Below are positions 14,370-21,985 of a DNA stretch of 22,886 nucleotides, one piece after another. Under the pieces are notes generated by a model. The model saw nothing but the letters and a program-made list of their open reading frames with translations. It ran no database searches and was not told where the DNA came from. Source of the DNA: Collinsella aerofaciens (GTDB lineage Bacteria; Actinomycetota; Coriobacteriia; Coriobacteriales; Coriobacteriaceae). Position numbers and translations under genes: made by a program. Positions within the stretch are counted from its first letter, which is position 1; each line of letters starts with the position of its first letter. Where the stretch lies: the NCBI GenBank assembly GCA_030826265.1, contig JAPJOH010000033.1:1-22886 (forward strand), in the 5' to 3' direction.

Positions 14370-15188
14370 ATGCCTCAGACTTACACTTTCGCCTCGTGGA
14401 ACGTAAACGGCCTGCGCGCCGTGCTCAAAAAGGACCCGAGCTTTATCCAGATCGCGCAAGAACTCGACGTCGATATCCTGGCGTTGCAAGAGACCAAGCT
14501 GCAGGAGGGCCAGGTCGATATTGACCTGCCCGGCTATCACCAAACCTGGAGCTACGCCGAGCGCAAAGGCTATTCGGGCACCGCGGTCTTTAGCCGCCAG
14601 GAGCCGCTACGCGTGCTGCGCGCCGACGCGCTGCTGCCCTACGCCGGCGAGGGCGAGGCCGCCGAGCTCGTTGCCCAAGCCGCAACCGAGGGCCGCGTCT
14701 GTGCGCTCGAGTTCGACAAGTTTTGGTTTGTCGACGTCTATACGCCCAACGCGCAAAATGAGCTCGCGCGCATCGACGTGCGTATGGCCTGGGACGATGC
14801 CTATCGCGGCTTTTTGGGCGCGCTTGAGCACGAAACCGGCAAGCCCGTCGTAACCTGCGGCGACTTTAACGTGGCGCACGAAGAGATCGACCTTAAGAAC
14901 CCCAAGTCCAACCGCGGCAACGCAGGCTTTTCGGACGAAGAGCGCGGTAAGTTTACCGAGCTGCTCAACGCCGGCTTTACCGATACCTGGCGCACGGCTA
15001 ATCCGGACGTTGAGGGCGTCTACAGCTGGTGGAGCTATCGCTTTAATGCCCGCAAGAACAACGCCGGCTGGCGCATCGACTACTTCCTGGTAAGCGACGC
15101 AATCGCCGCCAACGTTCGCGACACCGGCATCCGCGGCGACATCTTCGGCAGCGACCACTGCCCCGTCACCCTCACGCTAGAACTCTAG
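14370..15188 (+). CDS. xth: Exodeoxyribonuclease III / AP endonuclease (ExoA type)
   Basis: A 272-residue Mg-dependent DNA repair nuclease that nicks 5' to abasic sites and trims 3' blocks. Family motifs in order: SWNVNGLRA, ALQETKLQ, YSGTAVFS, DVYTPNAQNELARID, CGDFNVAHEEIDLKNPKSN, GFTDTWR, YSWWSYRFNARKNNAGWRID and the catalytic GSDHCPV near the end. The length is normal. AAAGGA lies just before the ATG. It diverges from the sirtuin gene across 136 bases, in which I found no clear promoter pair, and it runs into the palindrome-rich gap at 15189-15723, whose hairpins probably terminate it. Confidence 0.95.
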   Translation: MPQTYTFASWNVNGLRAVLKKDPSFIQIAQELDVDILALQETKLQEGQVDIDLPGYHQTWSYAERKGYSGTAVFSRQEPLRVLRADALLPYAGEGEAAELVAQAATEGRVCALEFDKFWFVDVYTPNAQNELARIDVRMAWDDAYRGFLGALEHETGKPVVTCGDFNVAHEEIDLKNPKSNRGNAGFSDEERGKFTELLNAGFTDTWRTANPDVEGVYSWWSYRFNARKNNAGWRIDYFLVSDAIAANVRDTGIRGDIFGSDHCPVTLTLEL

Positions 15189-15196
15189 CCCCAATT

Positions 15197-15225
15197 GATC
15201 CCCTGGGGACGGAGGAAAAGGGATC
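15197..15225. repeat. REP-like motif, copy 2
   Basis: A 29-bp stretch, gatcccct...aagggatc, around ggggacggagga. It has the same length as, and is related in reverse complement to, 158-186. It sits 9 bases after the xth stop and flanks the type B palindrome on its left. Confidence 0.55.
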
Positions 15226-15260
15226 ATTTTCACCTCGCGAGGGAACCCACGCGGCCCTCC

Positions 15261-15422
15261 CGCCACGGAACTGACCCATCTACTACGTTTAAGCCACTAC
15301 CCTCAACCACAGCGAACAACGCAAAAAGAAAACCGCAGGTAGAAAGCCTGCGGTTTTTCGTAAAACGCGGTCATGGTCGGGGGTATCAAGCTAAACGTAG
15401 TAGATGGGCCAGTTTCGTGGCA
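15261..15422. repeat. Nested palindromic element type B (162 bp)
   Basis: The outer arms, 15261-15291 and 15392-15422, are 31-bp inverted repeats matching at 28 positions; the inner end of the right arm reads taaacgtagtagatgggcc. The centre is a perfect 11-bp hairpin. The interior around it resembles the interior of the type A elements although the outer arms are unrelated. A partial copy is at 92-122. No ORF. Confidence 0.8.
15329..15358. terminator. Bidirectional intrinsic terminator core of element B
   Basis: aaaaccgcagg pairs perfectly with cctgcggtttt across a 7-base loop, with A residues on one side and T residues on the other, so both strands have a U tract. It is suited to stop both xth and the ECF operon, whose 3' ends face each other here. 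Confidence 0.7.
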
Positions 15423-15434
15423 AGCGCCGCCAAC

Positions 15435-15475
15435 TGATTCCCCGGGGACGTCTGGGGACGGAGGAAAACGGATCG
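15435..15475. repeat. REP-like motif, copy 3
   Basis: gattccccggggacg followed by tctggggacggaggaaaacg and gatc. It is an extended version of the motif at 15197-15225 with the ggggacg core repeated. It sits between the type B and type A elements, the same place as copy 1 at 158-186. Confidence 0.5.
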
Positions 15476-15523
15476 ATTTGGCTCTCTGAGGGCCACGATG
15501 CCCGTCATATCAGCCGGCCATTC

Positions 15524-15677
15524 CAAAACTATGCCGGTTTACGGGGCTGAATCGCGAACCCCCAACCATACGCAATTCCGAAATAATAAAACCTCAGGTA
15601 AACGGCTTGCTCTATTTTGAAAAAAGCCGGTATGGTCGGCCTACGCTAATCTAGCCCCGTAAACCGGCATAGTTTTG
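15524..15677. repeat. Nested palindromic element type A, copy 2 (154 bp)
   Basis: Perfect 25-bp inverted ends (15524-15548, 15653-15677), starting caaaactatgccggtttacg. Relative to copy 1 (215-367) one base of the arm differs, and the other arm has the matching change. The interior aligns with the reverse complement of the copy 1 interior, including the ccatac/gtatgg pair. It lies between the ends of two convergent genes. Confidence 0.82.
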
Positions 15678-15723
15678 AAATGGTACTTCGGAAGTATTGA
15701 TTCACGCCCCGGCGCAACCAGCC

Positions 15724-16437
15724 CTACAGCCCGTATTTCACGACAACGCGGTTGATCCGTCGACACCAAGGCTTGTAGAGGGCGGCCAAGAACACGCAGG
15801 TCGCGAGGCCGTGTGTGATATCGAACGGCACTGCCGTGGCAAGACGCGCCACGACGCCCGCCCACGTGAGCGGTTGTACAAAACCGATAATGTCGTACGC
15901 GTTGATCACCACGCCGTACAGCAGACCCGAAGCAAAGCCGTACGCCATCAGCGCCGGCATGCGCACGGTTCCATCCGCACGGTCGAACGCACCGGCATGC
16001 GCCAGCGCACCGCCAACATAGCCAACCAGGCCCCAGGCATACATCTGCCATGGCGTCCACATGCCCTGCCCAAAAAAGAAATTGCTGGTCAGCGCCGCCA
16101 GCGCGCCAACCATAAAACCATTGCGGCGACCAAGCGTCGCCCCCGCGATAATGGCGATGGCGCTCACCGGTTTAAAGTCGGGAATGGGCCCAAACAGGAT
16201 GCGCCCCGCCGCCGCCAGCGCCGCCAGCACCAGCGTGGGCATAATCTGGCGCAAACCCGGACGAGATGCCTCGTAACCCGCAAAGAACAGTGCAAGCACC
16301 AGCGCCACCACGACAAGCATGGCAAGCGCCGCCTGCTCAACGCCCGCCAGCAACGCCGCTGCCATCACCGCCGGCACCGCCAACAACAGCGGGATCTCCA
16401 GTTTTGTGAGTAAACGCGAGAAACGACAGTCCGTCAT
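15724..16437 (-). CDS. ECF transporter substrate-binding (S) component
   Basis: A 237-residue integral membrane protein with about six hydrophobic segments. It should capture a vitamin-like cofactor and hand it over when driven by the T and ATPase subunits. The stretches GPIPDFKPVSAIAIIAGATLG and NFFFGQGMWTPWQMYAWGLVG are typical of one ECF S family. I cannot name the substrate from sequence alone; a cobalamin-type or other cofactor is only a guess. The ATG at 16437 is four bases after the ATPase stop, which favours it over the longer frame that overlaps the ATPase gene. It is the last gene of the operon, and the basic C-terminus is followed by the type A palindrome. Confidence 0.85.
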   Translation of the reverse strand: MTDCRFSRLLTKLEIPLLLAVPAVMAAALLAGVEQAALAMLVVVALVLALFFAGYEASRPGLRQIMPTLVLAALAAAGRILFGPIPDFKPVSAIAIIAGATLGRRNGFMVGALAALTSNFFFGQGMWTPWQMYAWGLVGYVGGALAHAGAFDRADGTVRMPALMAYGFASGLLYGVVINAYDIIGFVQPLTWAGVVARLATAVPFDITHGLATCVFLAALYKPWCRRINRVVVKYGL

Positions 16438-16441
16438 CCCA

Positions 16442-18085
16442 TCACGCCCTATAGAACACGTTGTCGGCAAAGAAGTCGGCCGGGGGCTCCATGCAGGCAA
16501 TCTCGCCGTCAAACATCATGGCGACGTCGTCGGCTACCTGCTCGGCAAAGTCCAAATCGTGCGTAGCCATGATGACGGTGCCGCCAGCCTTCGCATGGTC
16601 ACGCAGGGCGCGGGCGATGATGCGGCGGCTCTCCAGGTCAAGGCCCTTCGTGGGCTCGTCAAGCAGCAGCAGCTCGGGGCCGATCAGCAGCAGCTTTGCC
16701 AGCGCAAGCAGCTGGCGCTGTCCGCCCGAGAGGTCGTAAGGGTGGCGCGTCTCCAGGCCGTCCAATCCCAGTTGCGCCGCACGCTCCCGCGCCAAGTTCT
16801 CGTCATATCCGCAGGTCGAGGCCCATTCCATCAGCTCGTCGCGCACCGTCTCGGCAACCAGCAATGCTTTGGGATTCTGAGGCAGCAGCGCCGCCGAGGC
16901 CGCTCCGCGCACCATGCGGCCGCGCTGCAGCTTGGCGGTCTTCGCCAGCACCGAGAGCATCGTCGACTTACCGCATCCGTTGCCGCCCACGATCGCATGC
17001 ACCGCACTGGCCGAAAACGCAACGTCGAGCCCGCGCAGCACCCAACCGCCCGCGCGATCGTAGCGAAACCAGCCTTCCGACAGGGTGGTAGCCGACCCGC
17101 CGTGCATTTTTTGGAGTATTCTGCTTCCATCCGTGCGCGGGAAGGCTTCCGAGCCGTTCTCGAGCGACGTTTGCGCCACAAATTCGGACGATTTGTCCAA
17201 TTCTGAACTTTTTTTCGCGCTCGATACGTCCCCGGGCGGCTCCAGAGAGCCCAAATTGTCCTCACACCTGCTGAATACTCCGTTTTTTGCACATCGGATG
17301 GCACCCCACCCCAACATCTCATCGGAAAACAGCGATTCTCGGCGTCCCAAAGAAGCCATATCCGCCACCTCGCGCACGCGACCGCCCTCAATCCGGTACG
17401 CACGCGTCGCATACTCGAGCATCGGCCGCGGTTGATGCGTAGCCACAACAACCGTGCAGCCCAGCTCACGGTTCACGCGAAACAGCGCGTGCAGAAAATT
17501 CTTCTCGGCAACGGGATCGAGCTGAGACGTGGGCTCGTCGAGTAGCAGCACACGCGGACGCAGCGCCAGGACGGCGGCAAGCGACAGCAGCTGCTTGCGG
17601 CCACCCGAAAGCGTGTCGGTATCGCGATGAAGCCAGTCCTCCAGACCAAAGAAATAGCTGGTCTCGGCAACACGGCGGCGCATCTCGTCGCGCGACACGC
17701 CCAGATTCTCTAGGCCAAACGCCATCTCGTGCCACGCGGTCTCGCACACAATCTGGTTCTCGGGATCCTGGAACACATAGCCCACGCGCTCCGCCGATGC
17801 CCGCACATCCATGTCGGCGACGGGCTCGCCCAGCACGCGCAGCTCGCCGGAGCGCGTACCCACCGGCGCGATCTCGGGCTTGAGCAGCGACAGCAGCGTC
17901 GACTTGCCCGAACCGGTACCGCCAACAAGCAGTGCAAACGCACCTTGGGAAACACGCCAATCAAGCCCCTCGAGCACCGGTGCCTCGGCCCCGGGATAGG
18001 CAAAACTAAGGCCTCGCACCTCAATCGCCGGCGCGGCCGAGCCATATGCCACACCCGACACCGGGCCCCTATCCAACCGAGCCAT
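16442..18085 (-). CDS. Fused double ATPase of an ECF transporter (EcfA1-EcfA2)
   Basis: A 547-residue protein with two ABC ATPase domains that power cofactor uptake from the cytoplasmic side. Domain 1 (about 20-255) has Walker A GGTGSGKST, Q-loop FQDPENQIV, signature LSGGRKQ, Walker B VLLLDEP and the H-loop THQ. Domain 2 (about 335-547) has GGNGCGKST, LPQNP, LSGGQRQ, LLLLDEP and THD. Both sites look complete. EcfA1 and EcfA2 are usually separate genes. The linker (about 258-333) is Ser/Glu-rich, lower in GC than the domains, and its DNA is an imperfect palindrome (17102-17292), probably an in-frame insertion. The start overlaps the stop of ecfT by one base, and the S gene starts four bases after the stop. 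Confidence 0.93.
   Translation of the reverse strand: MARLDRGPVSGVAYGSAAPAIEVRGLSFAYPGAEAPVLEGLDWRVSQGAFALLVGGTGSGKSTLLSLLKPEIAPVGTRSGELRVLGEPVADMDVRASAERVGYVFQDPENQIVCETAWHEMAFGLENLGVSRDEMRRRVAETSYFFGLEDWLHRDTDTLSGGRKQLLSLAAVLALRPRVLLLDEPTSQLDPVAEKNFLHALFRVNRELGCTVVVATHQPRPMLEYATRAYRIEGGRVREVADMASLGRRESLFSDEMLGWGAIRCAKNGVFSRCEDNLGSLEPPGDVSSAKKSSELDKSSEFVAQTSLENGSEAFPRTDGSRILQKMHGGSATTLSEGWFRYDRAGGWVLRGLDVAFSASAVHAIVGGNGCGKSTMLSVLAKTAKLQRGRMVRGAASAALLPQNPKALLVAETVRDELMEWASTCGYDENLARERAAQLGLDGLETRHPYDLSGGQRQLLALAKLLLIGPELLLLDEPTKGLDLESRRIIARALRDHAKAGGTVIMATHDLDFAEQVADDVAMMFDGEIACMEPPADFFADNVFYRA
17102..17292. repeat. Palindromic element inside the ECF ATPase linker (191 bp)
   Basis: Arms 17102-17125 and 17269-17292 match as inverted repeats at 16 of 24 positions (outer gtgca and inner ggagtattc are exact). 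The T6 tracts of the two arms point the same way and so do not pair. At the centre aattcggac / gtccaatt (17181-17202) forms a hairpin. It encodes residues 265-328 of the fused ATPase, exactly the linker between its two domains. Confidence 0.6.
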
Positions 18086-18978
18086 CAGCCAAACCTCTTC
18101 TCATCAATCGCGTGCAACGCGCAAGGCAGCACCATCCAGGCAGCGTACACGACATAGCCCAGCCACGGCGCCGGCACCGAGAGCTGCGGATAAAACGAAT
18201 ACTGCGTCGTCGCGGTCCACGCCACTGCCGCCGTGGCCACGCCAAACAGCGCAAGCCCAACCAGCGCGGCAACGTCGCTGAGTCCCAGTCGATACCGCGC
18301 ATACGTCGTACGACGCGTCGCGGCACCCCACCCGCGTGAGCGCATCGCGTCCGCGCGATCCAGCGAATCTTCCATGCCCCAGCCCATCAACACGCTTGAC
18401 GCCCGCAGACGCGAGCGCACGGGATCGGCCGGCGCGCGCCCCGGCACGTCAATCGCATCCTGCACCGCCAGCACCGTACGACCGCGGCGCAAAAACTGCG
18501 GGATAAGCCTCATGCACATCGAGATCATGAGCGCGATCACCGGTGCGGCATTACCCAGCAGCGCGAGCACCTTGTCGTATTCGAGCATCGACGCCGCGGC
18601 CTCAAACCACAGCACGCTCGCCACAAACAGCCCACCCATGCACAGGCCATATACCATGCTCTCCAGATACACCGCGCGCATGCCAATGCGGAACAGCTCC
18701 GTCGAGCCCGAGGTGCCAAACAGTGGATTGACCAGCGCGATAATCAAAATCACCGGCAGCTGCCAGCGAAGCGCGCCCAGCGTGCGGGCAGCCCCACGCG
18801 TCGCAAATCCATACGCCAGCCCGCCCGCAAGTGACAGCGCAATCAGCACCGGCTGCATAGAGAACATGGTGAGCCCCAGCGTCAGCACTATATAGAGTGC
18901 CGGCACAGCCGGATGCGACATCGAGAACGCCGCGACGGGCTCGCCGCCAAACTCCTCTTGTATGTTGTCCACGGGCAC
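18085..18978 (-). CDS. ecfT: ECF transporter transmembrane (T) component
   Basis: About 297 residues, the membrane scaffold that joins the ATPases to the S protein. It has several hydrophobic segments plus the cytoplasmic coupling helices with the signature RADAMRSRGWG (compare the A-R-G motif of EcfT) followed by RRTTY. The GTG at 18978 is chosen because GAGGG lies seven bases upstream. The ATG at 18921 has no such site, and the longer frame to 19116 adds a basic stretch unlike EcfT and would start near the putative -10 box. It is the first gene of the three-gene ECF operon and overlaps the ATPase start (TGATG). It diverges from glmU. Confidence 0.85.
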   Translation of the reverse strand: MPVDNIQEEFGGEPVAAFSMSHPAVPALYIVLTLGLTMFSMQPVLIALSLAGGLAYGFATRGAARTLGALRWQLPVILIIALVNPLFGTSGSTELFRIGMRAVYLESMVYGLCMGGLFVASVLWFEAAASMLEYDKVLALLGNAAPVIALMISMCMRLIPQFLRRGRTVLAVQDAIDVPGRAPADPVRSRLRASSVLMGWGMEDSLDRADAMRSRGWGAATRRTTYARYRLGLSDVAALVGLALFGVATAAVAWTATTQYSFYPQLSVPAPWLGYVVYAAWMVLPCALHAIDEKRFG

Positions 18979-19111
18979 CCCCGTTCCCTCGCTCAAACGA
19001 CAGCTCCGCAGCACCGCCAACGCCGCACGCAAGCAGTGCAAACGCCACGCCGGCGGCGCAAGCCTCAACCGCCGCAAACCAATCGCTACGCGCTCAACAT
19101 ATGCCTGCGGT

Positions 19112-19139
19112 ATCATATTGCGCCGTGTATCGTTTCCAA
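19112..19139 (-). promoter_or_regulatory. Putative promoter of the ECF operon
   Basis: On the minus strand TTGGAA (19134-19139) and TATGAT (19112-19117) are 16 bases apart; the -10 matches five of six positions. It would give a leader of roughly 125 bases before the GTG of ecfT, in which I recognise no riboswitch. Confidence 0.4.
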
Positions 19140-19171
19140 ACGCACGTCTCTATAACGTAACAGGAGATCAC

Positions 19172-20584
19172 ATGGACGCAACCGCAATTATCCTCGCTGC
19201 CGGCGAGGGCACCCGCATGAAGTCGAACCACTGCAAGGTTTCGCACAAGATCCTGGGTAAGCCCATGGTTCAGTGGATCGTCGACGCCACCATCAAGGCC
19301 GGCTGCAGCCGCGTCGTGGTCGTCATCGGCAGCCACGCCGACGAGATGCGCGCCCTTATCGACGGCGCCTACGCCAACAGCGCCACCAAGGTCGAGTGCG
19401 TCGAGCAGACCGAGCGCCTGGGCACCGGTCACGCCGTGAAGGTCGCGCTCGAGGCCTGCGACATCACGCAAGGCCCCGTCGTCGTGCTCAACGGCGACTT
19501 GCCGCTCATCACCGCCGACACCGTCGCCAAGTTCGCGCAGACCGTCGCTACCGGCGAGCTCGTCTGCACCGTCATGACCATGACCCCGCCCGATCCTTTC
19601 GGCTACGGCCGCATCAAGCTGGGCGCCGATGGTCAGATCGAGCGCATCATCGAGCAGAAGGACTGCACGCCCGAGCAGGCCGCCACGCTGCTCGAGTGCA
19701 ACGCCGGCTGCTACGCCTTCGACGGCGCGCAGCTCGCCGCACACATCAACGAGATCGGCAACGACAACGCGCAGTCCGAGTACTACCTGCCCGACATGCT
19801 CGAGATCCTCAAGGGTCACGGCCAGGCGGTCTCCATCTTCCACTGTGACGACTACCGCGACGGCTTGGGCGTCAACAGCCGCATCCAGCTCGCACAGCTC
19901 ACCGCCATCGCGCGCGACCGCATCAACGAGCACTGGATGGCCGAGGGCGTTACCTTCATCGACCCCACGCAGGCCTGGATCGGCCCCGACGCCACCATCG
20001 GCCGCGACACCGTCGTGTGGCCGCAGACGCACCTGATCGGCCACGTCACCGTGGGCGAGGAGTGCCAGCTCGGCCCCAACAGCCGCCTCACCGACACCAC
20101 CGTCGGCAGCGGCTGCACCATCGATGAGACCATCGCCATCGAGGCCGTCATCGAGAACGGCGTCGACTGCGGCCCGCGCGCCTACCTGCGCCCGGGTACC
20201 CACATGCTCGACGGTTCCAAGGCCGGCACGCACGTGGAGATCAAGAAGTCCACGATCGGCGAGGGTTCCAAGGTGCCCCACCTGTCCTACATCGGCGACA
20301 CCACCATGGGCTCCGGCGTCAACGTGGGCGCGGGCTCCATCACCTGCAACTACGACGGCGTCCACAAGCACAAGACCGTTATCGGCAAGGATGCCTTCAT
20401 CGGCTCCGACACCATGATGGTCGCGCCCGCCCAAATTGGCGACGGCGCGCTCGTGGCCGCCGGCTCCGTCATCACCGAGCCGGTCCCGGCAGACGCACTC
20501 GGTCTGGGCCGCGCCCGTCAGGTAAATATTGAGGGCTGGGCCGCCGATTATCGCCGCCGCCTGCACGAGGACGACGAGGTATAA
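19172..20584 (+). CDS. glmU: Bifunctional UDP-GlcNAc pyrophosphorylase / GlcN-1-P acetyltransferase
   Basis: A 470-residue enzyme for the last two steps to UDP-N-acetylglucosamine, needed for peptidoglycan. The N-terminal uridyltransferase (about 1-235) has ILAAGEGTRMKS, ERLGTGHAVK, LNGDLPLI and NAGCYAFD. The C-terminal left-handed beta-helix acetyltransferase has THVEIKKSTIG, HLSYIGD, NVGAGSITCNYDG and the GSD...APAQIGDGA repeat turns. The length is normal. AGGAG lies five bases before the ATG. A TATAAC box at 19151-19156 is too near the start and lacks a -35, so the promoter is unresolved. glmU, prs and pth in this order is a widespread bacterial cluster. Confidence 0.96.
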   Translation: MDATAIILAAGEGTRMKSNHCKVSHKILGKPMVQWIVDATIKAGCSRVVVVIGSHADEMRALIDGAYANSATKVECVEQTERLGTGHAVKVALEACDITQGPVVVLNGDLPLITADTVAKFAQTVATGELVCTVMTMTPPDPFGYGRIKLGADGQIERIIEQKDCTPEQAATLLECNAGCYAFDGAQLAAHINEIGNDNAQSEYYLPDMLEILKGHGQAVSIFHCDDYRDGLGVNSRIQLAQLTAIARDRINEHWMAEGVTFIDPTQAWIGPDATIGRDTVVWPQTHLIGHVTVGEECQLGPNSRLTDTTVGSGCTIDETIAIEAVIENGVDCGPRAYLRPGTHMLDGSKAGTHVEIKKSTIGEGSKVPHLSYIGDTTMGSGVNVGAGSITCNYDGVHKHKTVIGKDAFIGSDTMMVAPAQIGDGALVAAGSVITEPVPADALGLGRARQVNIEGWAADYRRRLHEDDEV

Positions 20585-20602
20585 CGTTTTACCAAGCATC
20601 TA

Positions 20603-20635
20603 AGGAGCCGCTTCCGTGGGGACGGCTCCTTTTTC
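20603..20635 (+). terminator. Intrinsic terminator of glmU
   Basis: aggagccg pairs with cggctcct across a 12-base loop and is followed by ttttt. It starts about 20 bases after the glmU stop, so prs probably has its own promoter. Confidence 0.88.
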
Positions 20636-20678
20636 TATGCTGACCTGCGCGGCCGGATGAGTGGTCGGTTCGTGTCCG

Positions 20679-20709
20679 TTGACGGTAAAGACGTTATCAA
20701 GACTCGATA
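20679..20709 (+). promoter_or_regulatory. Possible promoter of prs
   Basis: TTGACG (20679-20684) is a good -35. The best -10 near it, TCGATA, is 19 bases away. A second candidate -10 is TACAAT within ggttacaatg (about 20725-20730). Which is used cannot be decided from sequence. Confidence 0.3.
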
Positions 20710-20775
20710 AACCCCGCCGCGCGGTTACAATGCAACAAGGCATCTATATGGCATTCGATATAAAGGAGAAGGGTA

Positions 20776-21762
20776 ATGCCGATTAATGATCCCGAGAAGT
20801 CGGAGAATATGCGCAAGTCCATCCGCGTGTATTCCGGTTCCTCCAACCGTCCCCTCGCTCAGAAGATCGCTGAGTTCCTTGGGGTCGAGCTTTCGGGCCT
20901 TACGCTAAAGCAGTTCGCCAACGGTGAGATTTACGCCCGCTACGACGAGACCGTCCGCGGCGCCGACGTCTTCCTGATTCAGTCCGTGGCCGGCGGCAAC
21001 GTCAACGACATGCTCATGGAGCTGCTCATCGCCACCGACGCTGCCAAGCGCGCATCCGCCCGCTCCATCACCGCCGTCATCACCCACTACGGCTATGCCC
21101 GCCAGGACCGCAAGGCCGGCCCGCGCGAGCCCATCACCGCCCGCCTCGTCGCCAACCTGCTCGAGCGCGCCGGCGTCAACCGCATCATCACCCTCGACCT
21201 GCACCAGGGTCAGATCCAGGGCTTCTTTGATATCCCGGTTAACCACCTGTCCGCGCTGCCGCTGTTTGGCCAGTACTACAACGACATGCACTTCGACACC
21301 GACAACCTGGTTGTCGTCTCCCCCGACGTGGGTCGTGCCAAGGCCGCCAAGAAGCTGTCCGACATGCTCGGCTGCGACCTGGCCATCGCCCACAAGGGCC
21401 GTCCGCGCCACAACGCCGCCGAGGTCATGGGCATCATCGGTGACATCAAGGGCAAGACCTGCGTCATCAATGACGACATGATCGACACCGCTGGCACCCT
21501 GTGCGCCAACGTCAAGGAGCTCAAGGCTATGGGCGCTGGCGACATCTACGTGTGCGCCACCCACGGCATCTTCTCCGGTCCGGCTATCGAGCGTCTGAAC
21601 GACGCCCCGATCGTCGAGTGCGTCGTCACCGACGCCATTCCCGTCGAGGTCGGCGGCAAGATCAAGACCATCTCGGTCGCCGAGGAGTTCGCTCAGGCCA
21701 TCTCCGCCGTTTACCACGAGGAGCCCGTCTCCACGCTCGTCGGCGGCGACTTCGCGCTGTAG
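20776..21762 (+). CDS. prs: Ribose-phosphate pyrophosphokinase (PRPP synthetase)
   Basis: A 328-residue class I enzyme that transfers pyrophosphate from ATP to ribose 5-phosphate, feeding purine, pyrimidine, histidine and tryptophan synthesis. Clear family stretches are FANGEIYARYDETVRGADVF, YGYARQDRKAGPREPITA, TLDLHQGQIQGFFDIPV, VVSPDVGRAKAAKKL and the PRPP loop INDDMIDTAGTL. AAAGGAG lies upstream of the ATG at 20776. The first dozen residues (PINDPEKSENMR) extend slightly beyond the usual start; a Met at codon 12 is a possible alternative, but it has no ribosome site. It lies between the glmU terminator and a large palindromic hairpin. Confidence 0.96.
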   Translation: MPINDPEKSENMRKSIRVYSGSSNRPLAQKIAEFLGVELSGLTLKQFANGEIYARYDETVRGADVFLIQSVAGGNVNDMLMELLIATDAAKRASARSITAVITHYGYARQDRKAGPREPITARLVANLLERAGVNRIITLDLHQGQIQGFFDIPVNHLSALPLFGQYYNDMHFDTDNLVVVSPDVGRAKAAKKLSDMLGCDLAIAHKGRPRHNAAEVMGIIGDIKGKTCVINDDMIDTAGTLCANVKELKAMGAGDIYVCATHGIFSGPAIERLNDAPIVECVVTDAIPVEVGGKIKTISVAEEFAQAISAVYHEEPVSTLVGGDFAL

Positions 21763-21790
21763 TCGCATCGTCCTTGCAACCCGGCGCATC

Positions 21791-21868
21791 GCCGTCGGAA
21801 CAGAAGAAACCCCCGCGCTCCCCCTTGCTTCGCAAAGGTCGCGCGGGGGTTTCTTCTGTTCCGACGGC
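21791..21868. terminator. 28-bp perfect stem hairpin after prs
   Basis: Perfect 28-bp arms (21791-21818 and 21841-21868) flank a 22-base loop that can itself fold. The inner half (aaacccccgcgc with gcgcgggggtttcttc) looks like an intrinsic terminator with an interrupted U tract, and the stem continues well beyond it. It ends the prs transcript in all likelihood. Confidence 0.8.
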
Positions 21869-21985
21869 TCGCTCTGCCGCGGCCGCGCTTTTGTCTGGTG
21901 GGATTTCGCTGAAGCAAAGCCTCGCCTTCGGCGGGCGTGGTAGCCTTTGTCGTTGATTGAACTTTTGTGTAACGAAAGGATGAAC

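Noticed and set aside
18979..19111. Riboswitch in the ECF operon leader
   Set aside because: The leader is short and I could not recognise a cobalamin, thiamine, riboflavin or other known motif.
19094..20599. Long minus-strand frame opposite glmU
   Set aside because: Asp/Gly/Val-rich antisense shadow with no recognisable domain; glmU is complete on the plus strand.
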